This document shows positions 51,221-59,978 of a stretch of 64,000 nt of DNA, in pieces. Position numbers and translations under genes: made by a program. Source of the DNA: Acidisoma cellulosilyticum (lineage in GTDB: Bacteria; Pseudomonadota; Alphaproteobacteria; Acetobacterales; Acetobacteraceae). How positions within the stretch are numbered: position 1 is the stretch's first letter; each line of letters begins with the position of its first letter. The notes under the pieces were generated by a model. That model saw only the letters and a program-made list of their open reading frames with translations. It ran no database searches and had not been told where the DNA came from. The stretch spans positions 92,170 to 156,169 of the forward strand of contig NZ_JAESVA010000012.1 of the NCBI RefSeq assembly GCF_020621385.1, written 5' to 3'.

Positions 51221-52114
51221 ATGCTGTCCAAGGCTGAGGCGCTGGGCTTCGCCCCGGCGAAGGTTAATCTGACGTTGCGCGTCACCGGCCGGCGGCCGGA
51301 CGGCTATCACCTGTTGGACAGTCTCGTCGTCTTCGCCGATGTCGGCGACCGGCTGTCGGTCGCGCCCGGAGACGGGCTGTCGCTGGCCGTCACGGGTCCT
51401 TTCGGCGGGCCGTTGGCGGCCGAGCCCGATAACCTGGTGCTGCGGGCTGGGCGGCTGTTGGCCGAGGCCGCCGGCGTCGCGCCCAATGCCGCTTTGGTGC
51501 TGGAGAAGAACCTGCCGATCGCGTCCGGCATCGGCGGCGGTTCCGCCGATGCGGCGGCGGCCTTGCGGCTGCTCTCCGATTTCTGGGGGGTCGCTTTGGA
51601 CGCGGCGATGCTGCAGGCGATCGCCCTGAAACTTGGCGCCGATGTCCCGGTCTGCCTGGGCTGTGCGGCCCTGCGCATGGCGGGAATCGGGGAGGTTTTG
51701 TCGCCCGTGCCGGTGCTGCCGCCTTTGGGCCTGGTGCTCGCCAATCCTGGCCTGCCTTGTCCGACCCCCGCGATTTTCCGCGCGCGTGCGGCGGCGGGGG
51801 CAGGGTTTTCGCCCGCCGACGGCGTGCCTGAGCAAGGCTTCTCGGCGCCCGCGGATTTTGCCCGCGCCTTGGCCGCGAGCGGCAATGACCTGGAAGACGC
51901 GGCGATTGCCGTCCAGCCCGCCATCGGTACCGTGCTGGCTACGCTGCGCACGGTCCCTGACCTGCTGCTGGCCCGCATGAGCGGTTCGGGTGCGACCTGC
52001 TTCGGGTTGTTCCCGACGACGGCGGTCGCCGCCCAGGCGGCCGCTGCTATGCGTCGCGACGGTTGGTGGGTTTGGGGGGGAGGGCTTTACGAGCCGCCCC
52101 TTCGCGCCTTATGA
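51221..52114 (+). CDS. ispE: 4-diphosphocytidyl-2-C-methyl-D-erythritol kinase
   Basis: This 297-residue GHMP kinase of the MEP isoprenoid pathway has FAPAKVNLTLRVTGRRPDGYH at the N-terminus, the phosphate-binding motif LPIASGIGGGSADAAAALR at about residue 96, and MSGSGATCFGLF near the C-terminus. It phosphorylates CDP-methylerythritol in the cytoplasm. The gene starts 13 bp after the TPR lipoprotein gene, with which it is probably co-transcribed. tRNA-Gln follows. Confidence 0.95.
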   Translation: MLSKAEALGFAPAKVNLTLRVTGRRPDGYHLLDSLVVFADVGDRLSVAPGDGLSLAVTGPFGGPLAAEPDNLVLRAGRLLAEAAGVAPNAALVLEKNLPIASGIGGGSADAAAALRLLSDFWGVALDAAMLQAIALKLGADVPVCLGCAALRMAGIGEVLSPVPVLPPLGLVLANPGLPCPTPAIFRARAAAGAGFSPADGVPEQGFSAPADFARALAASGNDLEDAAIAVQPAIGTVLATLRTVPDLLLARMSGSGATCFGLFPTTAVAAQAAAAMRRDGWWVWGGGLYEPPLRAL

Positions 52115-52148
52115 GCTTGCGCGTCGGCTAGCCGGCGGCTTCGGATTT

Positions 52149-52223
52149 TGGGGCGTAGCCAAGCGGTAAGGCAGTGGATTTTGATTCCACCATGCGGAGG
52201 TTCGAATCCTCCCGCCCCAGCCA
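52149..52223 (+). tRNA. tRNA-Gln (anticodon TTG)
   Basis: The acceptor arms TGGGGCG/CGCCCCA, D-arm GCC-N9-GGC, anticodon arm GTGGA-TTTTGAT-TCCAC with anticodon TTG at 52181-52183, T-arm GGAGG-TTCGAAT-CCTCC, discriminator G and an encoded CCA form a complete 75-nt cloverleaf. All core genes of the window lie to its left. The sequence to the right has a different character, so the gene may be an integration site. Confidence 0.96.
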
Positions 52224-53258
52224 GATTTTCTCGACACATCCAGCGGCGGGGCTGTCATCCAAGCCATAATCTTGGGCTACCCCCGAATCTTTGAGATTGC
52301 CCTCTGAAGTCCTGGCAACAAATTCGTTGCAGCCGCCCACCCCCTCGGCAATCTCCCCATAGTATAGACACCGCAGGTTTCGGGCGCCTGCAATTCCTTG
52401 GCGACTAAGTCAAGTAGTCATCTGGCCTCATACTTAAATAACTTCAAAATTGTAGAAACCCGCCGATTCGCAGGATTGCGACCTCGTGCGGGCTGCCAGC
52501 TGACGATACCAGATGCCCAAAGGTCGGGCGCACCGATCGGGCGTCATGCGTTTGCTCGAGGTTCAAACGCGCCAGCGTGCTCGCCCCGATGCGCGGCTCC
52601 AAACTGGTCTTCGGTACCTGTCGTCATGCTCGGGCGGCACCCACGCAGCGCCGCAATCCATGGTTGTGTTTCGATGGCGGCCGACGACTAGCTGCCGCAT
52701 GGTTTCTCGGCGGCGGAATCATCCCCGATGCCATCGAAAGCTCGCGACCTGGCGCCGCATGCCCTTTCGCCTGGTCGTCACCCACCATGACGAAAGCCCT
52801 GCCTTTGTTCACGGCACCGTGATGGCCCCGAGTTCTCCAGCGGAAGCGATGGTGTCGGCAGGTCGTGCCAAGCGGTGACCCAGCGAAGGCATCTGAGGGC
52901 GCGAGGCAATTCAATCATGGGCGCTAAGATTGGGCTCGAGATGCCTATCATTGCCCGTATAGTATTACCGTGCTTAACGTTCGGGACGAAGGCACTCGCC
53001 TCATTTCGATTTGCCCCACCCACCGGAATTTCGGCTTTCGACGTTGGGCTGGCATCCCGCGAGTGATCTGCGCGGGTGTGCTCATGCGCTCCTGGGCGGG
53101 GCCTTTATTTCCGTGGATGTGGGCGGACAGGCGGGGCCTTTGGCTACGAAGGGCAGGGCTTGCCTGTGGTTGCCGTCCGTCAACGGCGCGTGGGCGAGAT
53201 ACCCGGGGGTCTCATGCATCTCTCGCCATTACACTCTCCTGAACCAGGAGGGTGCGAT
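52224..53258. other. Long stretch without a recognisable gene after tRNA-Gln
   Basis: About 1 kb holds only short frames on both strands (for example 52513-52878 plus, 52624-52914 and 52778-53023 minus), none with a ribosome site plus plausible protein composition. I see no integrase, no repeat of the tRNA 3' end and no terminator directly after the tRNA. It may be decayed mobile-element DNA. Confidence 0.5.
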
Positions 53259-53622
53259 ATGGACGAGGATCAAATCCTAAAGGCCGAGGCGGAATTTTTT
53301 CTCGACGAGCTCGAGCATTCATATTCGCTGTTGGCAACGACGCCGCGACGCACATTGCCTATGATTTCTTCGAATACACGTATGCGGGCAATCTCAGTGA
53401 AGAACAGTTAGTTCGATTGCGGGCGGTGCCTATGCGGCGGCTTTGGCCCTCATGGACCTTGGGCGGCGGTCAATTGAATCGATTTCCATGAAACTGGACG
53501 AGAGGCTCGTCCTGGCCGGGGCGGAGGTCGAGCAGATCATCGCGCATGCGGGTGGAAAGCCAGATGGCGACAAGGTCTCTGCCCTCATGAACGTCCAGGT
53601 CCAGGGAGGTGGTCATGTCTGA
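53259..53622 (+). pseudogene. Frameshifted hypothetical gene upstream of a ParS-like antitoxin
   Basis: AGGAGG lies eight bases before ATG 53259. The frame opens DEDQILKAEAEFFLDELEHS but then meets a stop at 53411. Protein-like sequence continues in another frame (NDAATHIAYDFFEYTYAGNL, to about 53425) and then in a third (AYAAALALMDLGRRSIESIS..., to TGA 53622). Two separate one-base losses, at about 53330 and 53427, would explain this. The last frame overlaps the next ATG by eight bases (53615-53622), the spacing expected of an operon. The restored product would have about 120 residues, mostly helical and acidic. No family recognised. Confidence 0.55.
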
Positions 53623-54025
53623 GAACAGTGGCACAGACGACGATGGCGGCGCTGAGTTCACTGGGTCCTCTCTGACGACCGAGCAACTCGGAGCGACCGT
53701 CCGGGCAGTCCTCATGCTCCTCTCTCTGTGGAAACTTTCTGGGCCAGAAAAGGACAACCTACTGGGAGCGTTTCCGGAGATGCTTGCCGCCTGGGAGAAG
53801 GGACCTGTGAGGGAACTACAGCCCGAGACGCTCTCTTGGATGGCCAATCTTCTGGCTATCCACCACGCGCTCCGGAACCTCGTCATCGGCACCGAAATCT
53901 TCCTGTGGGTTCAAAAGCCCAACTCAGCTTTCGACGGTCAGTCTGCTTTGGATGTCATGCTCGAGGACGGTATGGCCGGGGTGGTGAGGGTGCGGCGGTA
54001 TTTGGAGGCAGAGCTCCACGCCTGA
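53615..54025 (+). CDS. ParS/MbcA-type antitoxin (DUF2384), apparently orphan
   Basis: This is a 136-residue protein. SLTTEQLGATVRAVLMLLSLWKLSGPEKDNLLGAFPEMLAAWEKG is the Xre-like HTH region. LSWMANLLAIHHALRNLV, then IFLWVQKPNSAFDGQSALDVMLEDGMAGVVRVRRYLEAEL, is the MbcA/ParS/Xre toxin-binding domain. Such proteins neutralise RES-domain toxins that consume NAD+. No RES gene is found on either side. The neighbour upstream is the broken gene at 53259 with which it overlaps. GGGAGGTGGTC precedes ATG 53615. It may be a relic or an antidote against an incoming toxin. Confidence 0.82.
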   Translation: MSENSGTDDDGGAEFTGSSLTTEQLGATVRAVLMLLSLWKLSGPEKDNLLGAFPEMLAAWEKGPVRELQPETLSWMANLLAIHHALRNLVIGTEIFLWVQKPNSAFDGQSALDVMLEDGMAGVVRVRRYLEAELHA

Positions 54026-54112
54026 CCGGCATCAGCTATGCGCGCACAAAAGTGCCGTCAGCAGGTAAATGTGCTTGCTGACGGCATACGAAGCGCCTAT
54101 TGTCTTTTTATC

Positions 54113-54202
54113 AGCAGCGACGGCGGTCCACGATCGTGTTGCTGCTTTCTTGGACGTTTCCTCCCTAAACTTGGCGATGCTTCGGCATCGCCTTTTCTTT
54201 TT
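54113..54202 (+). ncRNA. Candidate anti-Shine-Dalgarno small RNA, copy 1
   Basis: A 5' stem (AGCAGC at 54113 with GCTGCT at 54141) is followed by the linker TTTCTTGGACGTTTCCTCCC and TAAACTT, then terminator GGCGATGC-TTCG-GCATCGCC with TTTTCTTTTT. A 37-base stretch is identical in copy 2 (54404), while the terminator stem differs by compensating changes. The CCTCCC linker is complementary to Shine-Dalgarno sequences, as in the alphaproteobacterial ar14/cuckoo-type sRNAs. The 5' end is approximate and no promoter is assigned. Confidence 0.72.
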
Positions 54203-54383
54203 GTCTAGGGTTGCGTTTTTTACAGCACTTTCCGCTTCGCCTCGCAATATGGACGCCAGTTAACGTTCTCGTGCGTGCAACAAGGTCTGACCTATCGCTA
54301 TTGCGAACCCTCGCGAAATCCTGACTACTGCACCGCACTATAACTGTTGCGTTGAACTGTAACGACGTCTCAATTTGCGTTGC

Positions 54384-54464
54384 GGCACGCCGATTTTTCT
54401 CCGTGCTGCTTTCTTGGACGTTTCCTCCCTAAACTTGGCGGCGCTGCGGCGCCGCCTCTTTTTT
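54384..54464 (+). ncRNA. Candidate anti-Shine-Dalgarno small RNA, copy 2
   Basis: A 5' stem (GGCACG at 54384 with CGTGCT at 54402) precedes the same 37-base block as copy 1, including TTTCCTCCCTAAACTTGGCG. The terminator is GGCGGCGC-TGCG-GCGCCGCC followed by TCTTTTTTG. All stem changes relative to copy 1 keep pairing, which is strong evidence for an RNA. The two copies are 264 bp apart in a 699-bp gap. The remaining parts of the gap (54203-54383, 54465-54724) hold nothing I can identify. Confidence 0.72.
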
Positions 54465-54724
54465 GTTGCCTGATAACCAGGATACAGAGGCTCTTACTCT
54501 CTGAAACCATGAGAGCTAGCCCGAAGAGACTACGATTTTCCGGCTGTCTATTGAGGGTCGCAGTTGTTTAACAATCATCCTCGATCCTAACCTCTATAAA
54601 TCAGATCTATCAAAAAGATTGCCGGATAAGCGCGCCGATTTTCTGTTGGCAGGTTTTGAAAAGACGACGGTGCCCACCGGTCATAACTGAACAATATCCG
54701 CTGGAAATCAAAATTGGGGTTGGG

Positions 54725-55381
54725 ATGGTGAGGGTTATTCGCTGGGCATGCATCGTCCTGGGTGGGATATGCTCGATGGCAACGTTACCAGCCTATGCAG
54801 AATTGTTGCAGGCTAGTCGGGCAAGCATCATGTGCTCATCGGCGAGCGCTCTCGCAAAACTTGCGTTGCCCCATGGTGGAAGCCGGGATGCTGGCGACGC
54901 TGTCCCGGCGGCGATTAATCAGATTGCCCGAGATGGTGACTGCAATGAATTCCCCAAAGGCCACCTTGTCATCTTGGAGAAGGCCCGAAAACACACCAGC
55001 CTGGTCCGCACCGATAGTCTAACGGGCGATGGAGTCATGGTCGAAAAGCTAGTCGCGAACATTGACTTCCAACCTTACGACGCGCCGCATGATGCGTTTT
55101 CTGATACCGTGCGCCAAAAATGCCCCCAGCTGCTGGATGGCCTTACCGCAGAAGACCCTCCCAAGAACCAGTTTTTAAACTCGCTGGCACCTTCACTCAG
55201 GGCGAGTATCAACAAGGTTGTTGTGGCAGATGCTGGTGATTCTTACACTCTGATTCAAAATACCCTGGAATCAGAATTTTATCGACGCCAGCTAGATGCC
55301 CGATGGGCTGCGTTTCTTTGCGCCAATCCCAAAATAGCGATTGAGCCCAACGATGTTAATACTGGCCCGGTTCGCAACTGA
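54725..55381 (+). CDS. Exported protein of unknown function
   Basis: This 218-residue protein has a clear Sec signal peptide (RVIRWACIVLGGICSMATLP, then AYA-E, cleavage after residue 25). The mature part has three visible Cys (IMCSSA, GDCNEF, QKCPQL), a fourth in FLCANPK, and no known motif. It may be a disulfide-containing periplasmic protein. ATG 54725 is chosen because it places the signal correctly. The longer frame to 54656 does not. No neighbour suggests a role. It follows the two small RNAs by about 260 bp. Confidence 0.65.
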   Translation: MVRVIRWACIVLGGICSMATLPAYAELLQASRASIMCSSASALAKLALPHGGSRDAGDAVPAAINQIARDGDCNEFPKGHLVILEKARKHTSLVRTDSLTGDGVMVEKLVANIDFQPYDAPHDAFSDTVRQKCPQLLDGLTAEDPPKNQFLNSLAPSLRASINKVVVADAGDSYTLIQNTLESEFYRRQLDARWAAFLCANPKIAIEPNDVNTGPVRN

Positions 55382-55738
55382 CGTTCACAGATTTCAGGCC
55401 GAAACCAAAAAATCGGGCTTCGAGGATTTCGGCTCGGCGTATTTTCTTCGTCAGCCATTGGACAACAAATTGTGGCAGTCTTGATGAGACATTGTGGGTG
55501 AATGACCGTGCGCCCGGATCCAGTTCCGGGAATTTTTTTTTGTTGGCGGTTGCGACGAACCATGGCGGTTTCGGGAGCCCGAGCGATGCCAATCATGGGG
55601 AATGGCTTGCCATTTAGGGCTCGGTCAGATCCGGCAGGTCCATTTTACCGCCACGCTGACCGCTACCGTGAGACGCCGACAAAGTGACCGGAACAGCGAT
55701 CCGTGCTGTACTCCAACTTCGACCAAGGAGGCCTGCGC
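55382..55738. other. Gap without a recognisable gene
   Basis: About 350 bp between the exported protein and the hydrolase. It contains a T9 run near 55540 but no hairpin before it, and only short frames. Nothing further is supported apart from the hydrolase ribosome site AAGGAGG at 55725. Confidence 0.5.
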
Positions 55739-56644
55739 ATGGACCAGGATATTCGCTACGTGTTCGTCGATACGCCGGTCCTCTCAATCGCCATTGAAGA
55801 GCGCGGCCCGGAAGATGGCGCACCGGTCGTCCTCCTTCACGGTTTTCCCTACGATCCCCGGTGTTTCGACGAGATAGCGCCACGCCTAGCAGAGGAAGGC
55901 TATCGAGTTATTGCGCCCTACCTCAGGGGCTATGGAGCCACTCGATTCCTCAATGAGGACACCATGCGCTCTGGCCAGCAGGCGGCCCTGGCAAAGGACC
56001 TACTCAACCTCCTGGACGCAATGGAACTCCCGTCTGCCGCTCTGATGGGGTTCGACTGGGGCGGTCGGGCGGCCTGCATTGTCGCCGCCCTTTGGCCTGA
56101 ACGGGTCCGGTGTCTCGTGACGGGTGGCGGATATAACGTCCAGGATATCGCGACCGCCGGAAGGCCTTTATCTCCGGCCGAGGAGCATGGTCTCTGGTAT
56201 CAATATTATTTCCAATCCGAGCGGGGTCGCGCAGGTCTTGAAATCAACCGTCGGGATTTCTGTCAGCTTCTTTGGCGGCTATGGTCTCCAACCTGGTCGG
56301 AAGGACCAACCCTGTTCGGTGTTACTGCGCCTTCCTTTGATAACCCCGACTTCGTGGACGTCGTCATTCACTCCTACCGGCACCGGTTCGGCCTCGTGCC
56401 TGGCGACCCAAACCTAGAGGAAATCGAGCGCCAGATTGCGCTCCAACCGCCTATTGGGGTTCCTACGATCTCTCTCTGGGGCTCTGACGCTGGTATCCGG
56501 ATGGCCAAACCGGAAGACCTCGAGGCGGTAAAATTTACCGGTTATTATAAGCGCCGCGTTCTCGCTGGGGTCGGACACAACATCCCGGGTGAAGCACCCG
56601 ATGCGGTTGTCCAAGCGATACTTGAGCTATTGAAGCCGCATTGA
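55739..56644 (+). CDS. Alpha/beta hydrolase with Asp nucleophile (epoxide hydrolase/dehalogenase-like)
   Basis: This 301-residue protein has HGFPYDPRCFDEIAPRLAEEGYRVIAPYLRGYG, the oxyanion HGFP (residues 34-37), and the nucleophile elbow GFDWGG with Asp106. An Asp nucleophile marks epoxide hydrolases and haloalkane dehalogenases. The catalytic His is in GVGHNIPGE near residue 280. The cap region has two Trp (LLWRLWSPTW) that could bind halide. AAGGAGG is eight bases before ATG 55739. The substrate is unknown. A detoxification role is plausible. Confidence 0.85.
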   Translation: MDQDIRYVFVDTPVLSIAIEERGPEDGAPVVLLHGFPYDPRCFDEIAPRLAEEGYRVIAPYLRGYGATRFLNEDTMRSGQQAALAKDLLNLLDAMELPSAALMGFDWGGRAACIVAALWPERVRCLVTGGGYNVQDIATAGRPLSPAEEHGLWYQYYFQSERGRAGLEINRRDFCQLLWRLWSPTWSEGPTLFGVTAPSFDNPDFVDVVIHSYRHRFGLVPGDPNLEEIERQIALQPPIGVPTISLWGSDAGIRMAKPEDLEAVKFTGYYKRRVLAGVGHNIPGEAPDAVVQAILELLKPH

Positions 56645-56780
56645 GCTCGCCACTCAGGAGACACCGCAACTCCACGGTTGGGCTCTCTGAGTCTCCAGAT
56701 ACTGGTCAACGTAAGGTTCCCAAATAGCGGACCCTCCCGCCTTCGCTTCGACTGACACCGAGGTATATCTTGGAGGATAT

Positions 56781-57986
56781 TCACCTTTCGCATACAGGCT
56801 TCATCCATTTCGCCGTGGAAAGCCATATGGCGATTGACGCAAGTGCGAATGATCCCAAAGTGACGAATGTGACCCGGTAACCAAGTCCTTCAGCAATCCA
56901 GCCACCGAGCATGGGGCTGATCGAGGCGCCCAAACCCTGAATAGTCATCACCGCTCCCTGGCCGACATTGACGCGCCCTGTCCCGTTGAGGACGCGCGCG
57001 ACGAGGCCTGGAACCGCAACACTTTGGAGACCTGCACCGATGCCGTCCAGGGCTTGCACCGGAAAGACACCCCAGTGGACGACCAGGATTGACGCGACTA
57101 CACCGCGAATGGGGAGGGCGAGGAACGTAACGAGCAGGATCCACCAGTAGCCTTGTTGCTGCGCCATGCGCGTCGCGATGATGGACGCGAGGATCATCAC
57201 CGCCTGGGCTACCGCGATCGTCTCGGCAACGAAGATCGTCGGATTACCAGGATGAGCAGATACGACTGCCAAGCCGTAAAGAGGCAGCAAGGCACCATTG
57301 CCGAGGTGGAAGCAGGCAAGCGCCCCTGCTAGAATAAGGAGAGGGCGGCTCTGCACGAGAACCTTAAATCCACTTGTTGTCTTTTCATCCTGCCTGTCCT
57401 CTTTCATCCCTCGAGCGGCGTCATCATCAATCGCATCGCGTGGAATGAGAAATACCGAGATAATCGATAGCCCCCCAAACACCACCGCCAGCCAAAATAC
57501 GGCAGTGTAGCCGTAGCGCCAGCCGAGATATCCAGACAGGCTCGCGCCTACCAGGTTTCCAGCATGATTGAACACTTGATTGCGACCATTCTGACGGGGA
57601 AAGCCAGCCTGCCGTACTATACCGAGGCTCATACCGGATACTGCGGGTCCGATCGCGGCACCGGCGATTGCGGTTGCTACTTGTGAAAGGGCGATGACCC
57701 AAAAATTCTGCGAAAGCAGAACCAGGAGCGATGCCAGAACCGCGCACGCACCGGGTATTGCAACGTAAGCGCGCTTCCGCTTCGTCGCATCTATTAGCGC
57801 ACCGAAAGGTGCCGTCATGAGCATGCCGGAAATGCCACCCAGCGTCATAACGGTCCCAATGGCGCCGCTATGCCAGTGGTGGGCGAGCAGAAAGATGCCG
57901 AGAAAGGGTCCGATGCCCGACTGCATGTCGGCCATGAAGAAGTTGAGCGCTTCGAGAGGAACAATGATGCGCTTCTTCACAGCCAT
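56781..57986 (-). CDS. MFS transporter
   Basis: This 401-residue protein has about eleven to twelve hydrophobic segments, beginning LEALNFFMADMQSGIGPFLGIFLL, with a motif A-like GALIDATKRKRAYVAIPG after helix 2. It resembles the group of MFS permeases with unknown substrates sometimes called YttB/NreB-like. Its ATG overlaps the xthA stop by one base (TGATG), so translation is coupled to the DNA-repair gene. GGAG lies upstream inside xthA. This partnership is unusual. Confidence 0.82.
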   Translation of the reverse strand: MAVKKRIIVPLEALNFFMADMQSGIGPFLGIFLLAHHWHSGAIGTVMTLGGISGMLMTAPFGALIDATKRKRAYVAIPGACAVLASLLVLLSQNFWVIALSQVATAIAGAAIGPAVSGMSLGIVRQAGFPRQNGRNQVFNHAGNLVGASLSGYLGWRYGYTAVFWLAVVFGGLSIISVFLIPRDAIDDDAARGMKEDRQDEKTTSGFKVLVQSRPLLILAGALACFHLGNGALLPLYGLAVVSAHPGNPTIFVAETIAVAQAVMILASIIATRMAQQQGYWWILLVTFLALPIRGVVASILVVHWGVFPVQALDGIGAGLQSVAVPGLVARVLNGTGRVNVGQGAVMTIQGLGASISPMLGGWIAEGLGYRVTFVTLGSFALASIAIWLSTAKWMKPVCER

Positions 57987-58807
57987 CAGCTTTGTCTCCG
58001 TGTCTTGACCCTTGGAGCACGCTTCTTTTTGCTGCTGCTTCCAAGCTCGATCCACGTCGGAGCATGGTCACTGGCTTTTTCCCAACCACGTACTTCGCGG
58101 TCGACGCCGGAACCTACCAACCGCCCAGCAATGGCCGGGCTCAAAAGAAGGTGGTCGATACGTAGCCCGGCGTTGCGACCGAACGCATTTCGGAAATAGT
58201 CCCAGAATGTGAATATCTGTTCGTCGAGATGCATCGACCGTAATGCGTCCGTCCACCCTTGCTCTAGCAATCGATAAAAAGCCTGTCGGACTTCCGGCCT
58301 GAATAGCGCATCGTCGACCCACCGCTCGGGTTTGTAGACGTCCAGGTCCGTTGGCATGACATTGAAATCACCCGCCAACACAACGGGATGGTTTGCAGAA
58401 ATCAAGGTTTCTGCATGAGCAATTAGCCGCTCAAACCAACGCATTTTGTAGTCAAACTTTGGTCCAGGAGCGGGGTTGCCGTTAGGCAGGTAGAGGCATC
58501 CGATCAGAACACCTTCTACGGCACCCTCGATATAGCGACTGTGTAAATCGTCAGGGTCACCCGGTAGGCCGATGCGAGTTTCGATTGGCTTACCGCCGCG
58601 TGCCAACAGGGCGACGCCGTTCCAACTCTTCTCGCCATGCCAAATTGCGCCATAGCCAGAATCTTTGATCGCCGATTCGGGGAATTTATCCTGCGGGGCT
58701 TTCAATTCCTGGAGGCATACAACGTCAGGTTTCGCACTCTCCAGCCATTTAAGGAGAACAGGAAGACGACCATTGATACCGTTGACGTTAAAGGTGGCGA
58801 TTTTCAT
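57986..58807 (-). CDS. xthA: Exodeoxyribonuclease III
   Basis: This 273-residue AP endonuclease/3'-5' exonuclease has MKIATFNVNGINGRLPVLLKW, VCLQELK with the metal-binding Glu, AGDFNVMPTDLD, LRIDHLLLS and the terminal SDHAPTW with catalytic Asp-His. It repairs abasic sites and oxidised 3' ends. The C-terminal tail (SSSKKKRAPRVKTRRQS) is extra and basic compared with E. coli and may add DNA affinity. It lies in the accessory part of the window, coupled to an MFS gene. Confidence 0.93.
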   Translation of the reverse strand: MKIATFNVNGINGRLPVLLKWLESAKPDVVCLQELKAPQDKFPESAIKDSGYGAIWHGEKSWNGVALLARGGKPIETRIGLPGDPDDLHSRYIEGAVEGVLIGCLYLPNGNPAPGPKFDYKMRWFERLIAHAETLISANHPVVLAGDFNVMPTDLDVYKPERWVDDALFRPEVRQAFYRLLEQGWTDALRSMHLDEQIFTFWDYFRNAFGRNAGLRIDHLLLSPAIAGRLVGSGVDREVRGWEKASDHAPTWIELGSSSKKKRAPRVKTRRQS

Positions 58808-58861
58808 TTCCGTCTTTCGGTACAGGACGCTTCGATCGTAGCGCTTTTATTGACCTTCTCT

Positions 58862-58892
58862 TTCGCTTTGCGGATAGAGCGCGCAAAGCGAA
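58862..58892. terminator. Perfect 11-bp inverted repeat, possible terminator
   Basis: TTCGCTTTGCG-N9-CGCAAAGCGAA lies 15 bp downstream of the truncated outer-membrane gene on the minus strand and upstream of xthA. There is no U-run after it in either direction, so it may be a protein-binding site or an mRNA-end structure instead. Confidence 0.4.
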
Positions 58893-58907
58893 GCTTAGTC
58901 AGAACGC

Positions 58908-59219
58908 CTAAGGTCTGCTGCCACTAATGGTTTGTTGAGTATGCATACCTTGAATTTCAACACGCACACCATTTCCAAATCCCCATCCGCCGCTCGCGCT
59001 TTGGGTGCTACCTAGACTGGAGTTGAGCTCTTTGTTGGCGTTTGCAGATGGCGATATGACGCCTACGTTCGTGCCGGGATTCGGAGCGTCGGACGGCTCT
59101 GCTTGAGATGATGGCAGCGCCAGCCCGGCACTGCCTGAGACATAGGGGCCCTGGAGCGGCTGCGCCATCGCCACTGGAACCGGTGCCAGAAGGGTGGCTG
59201 CAAGCCACAGCAATCTCAT
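58908..59219 (-). pseudogene. Truncated OmpA-like outer-membrane barrel gene
   Basis: This 103-residue frame has a signal peptide (MRLLWLAATLLAPVPVAMAQ), PLQGPYVSGSAGLAL (barrel strand 1) and GWGFGNGVRVEIQG (barrel strand with the motif common in OmpA-like porins of Acetobacteraceae). After that it ends quickly (MHTQQTISGSRP). Complete proteins have several more strands and often an OmpA C-terminal domain. The Ser/Asn-rich middle is also shortened. It is most likely a broken gene. An expressed short peptide cannot be excluded. Confidence 0.65.
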
Positions 59220-59288
59220 AGAAACATCTTCAGGTTAACCGAACAGTTGTCTGGATTTCAGCTTGGCGGCGGCGACCATACCCGAGGT

Positions 59289-59978
59289 CTACTGGGCTGG
59301 TGTCGCTGTCGCCGGTGACCATGGTCTGATGGTTGGATGACCCATCGCGGCCCAGGCAACGTTGTCCACCGACATTGGCTCGTGGAGCAGGCGCGAGCGG
59401 GTTGCGACATATCGGCCTGAATGGTCGAAGTGAAGAGCGACGACCCAATCAAAGGTGTCAGACGGCCACCTCCCTCCAGGAATCATACTGTCTGGTGCAA
59501 CGCCCAACGCCTCCAACAGTCCTTCTATTTGCGAGTGATGCCAGGAGATGACCGTCGTCTCGTTCGCGGGCTGCTGTCGAAGCCAGGCAACCTGGCAGGC
59601 TGCATCCTTATCTAGGCATGGCTGCATAATGGGGAGGCCGGTGAATTCACTCAACGGCGTCAGCGTCAGACGCGGGCGGTTGCTTTTAGTACTATCCTGA
59701 GCGGCTACCAGGGCGCTGATCCGCACGGCTTCACCGTCGAATTTCAGATGCTCAAGATAGTGGGCATAAGCCTCAGCCCGTAGCGAGCCCGCCGGACTCA
59801 GGCCGGTTCCGGAGCCAGTTTTCTCAGCATGGCGAATGATAAAGACGGTTGCACCACTCAGACCACCGGCCGGAGGCACTGCCGCCGTTGAGGAGCCCCC
59901 CTGGGCAGCATCCGCGCTGGAGACCCCAGGCGAAAGGGCCGCAAGGACAAAAAGACATGAAGCCATCCGCGTAAGCAT
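59289..59978 (-). CDS. Exported histidine-phosphatase-superfamily protein
   Basis: This 229-residue protein has a signal peptide (MLTRMASCLFVLAALSPGVSSADA) and an RHAEK motif (FIIRHAEKTGSGTGL) at about residue 48, the phosphohistidine motif of the phosphoglycerate-mutase/acid-phosphatase superfamily. A second His occurs in ISWHHSQIEGLLEALG. This resembles SixA-/phytase-like small periplasmic members. It may hydrolyse phosphate esters. GGAG is about eleven bases before ATG 59978. Confidence 0.8.
   Translation of the reverse strand: MLTRMASCLFVLAALSPGVSSADAAQGGSSTAAVPPAGGLSGATVFIIRHAEKTGSGTGLSPAGSLRAEAYAHYLEHLKFDGEAVRISALVAAQDSTKSNRPRLTLTPLSEFTGLPIMQPCLDKDAACQVAWLRQQPANETTVISWHHSQIEGLLEALGVAPDSMIPGGRWPSDTFDWVVALHFDHSGRYVATRSRLLHEPMSVDNVAWAAMGHPTIRPWSPATATPAQ

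Noticed and set aside
52513..53023. Short frames after tRNA-Gln as an integrase or transposase remnant
   Set aside because: None shows tyrosine-recombinase or DDE motifs. Composition is Arg/Pro/Ser-rich as in random high-GC frames.
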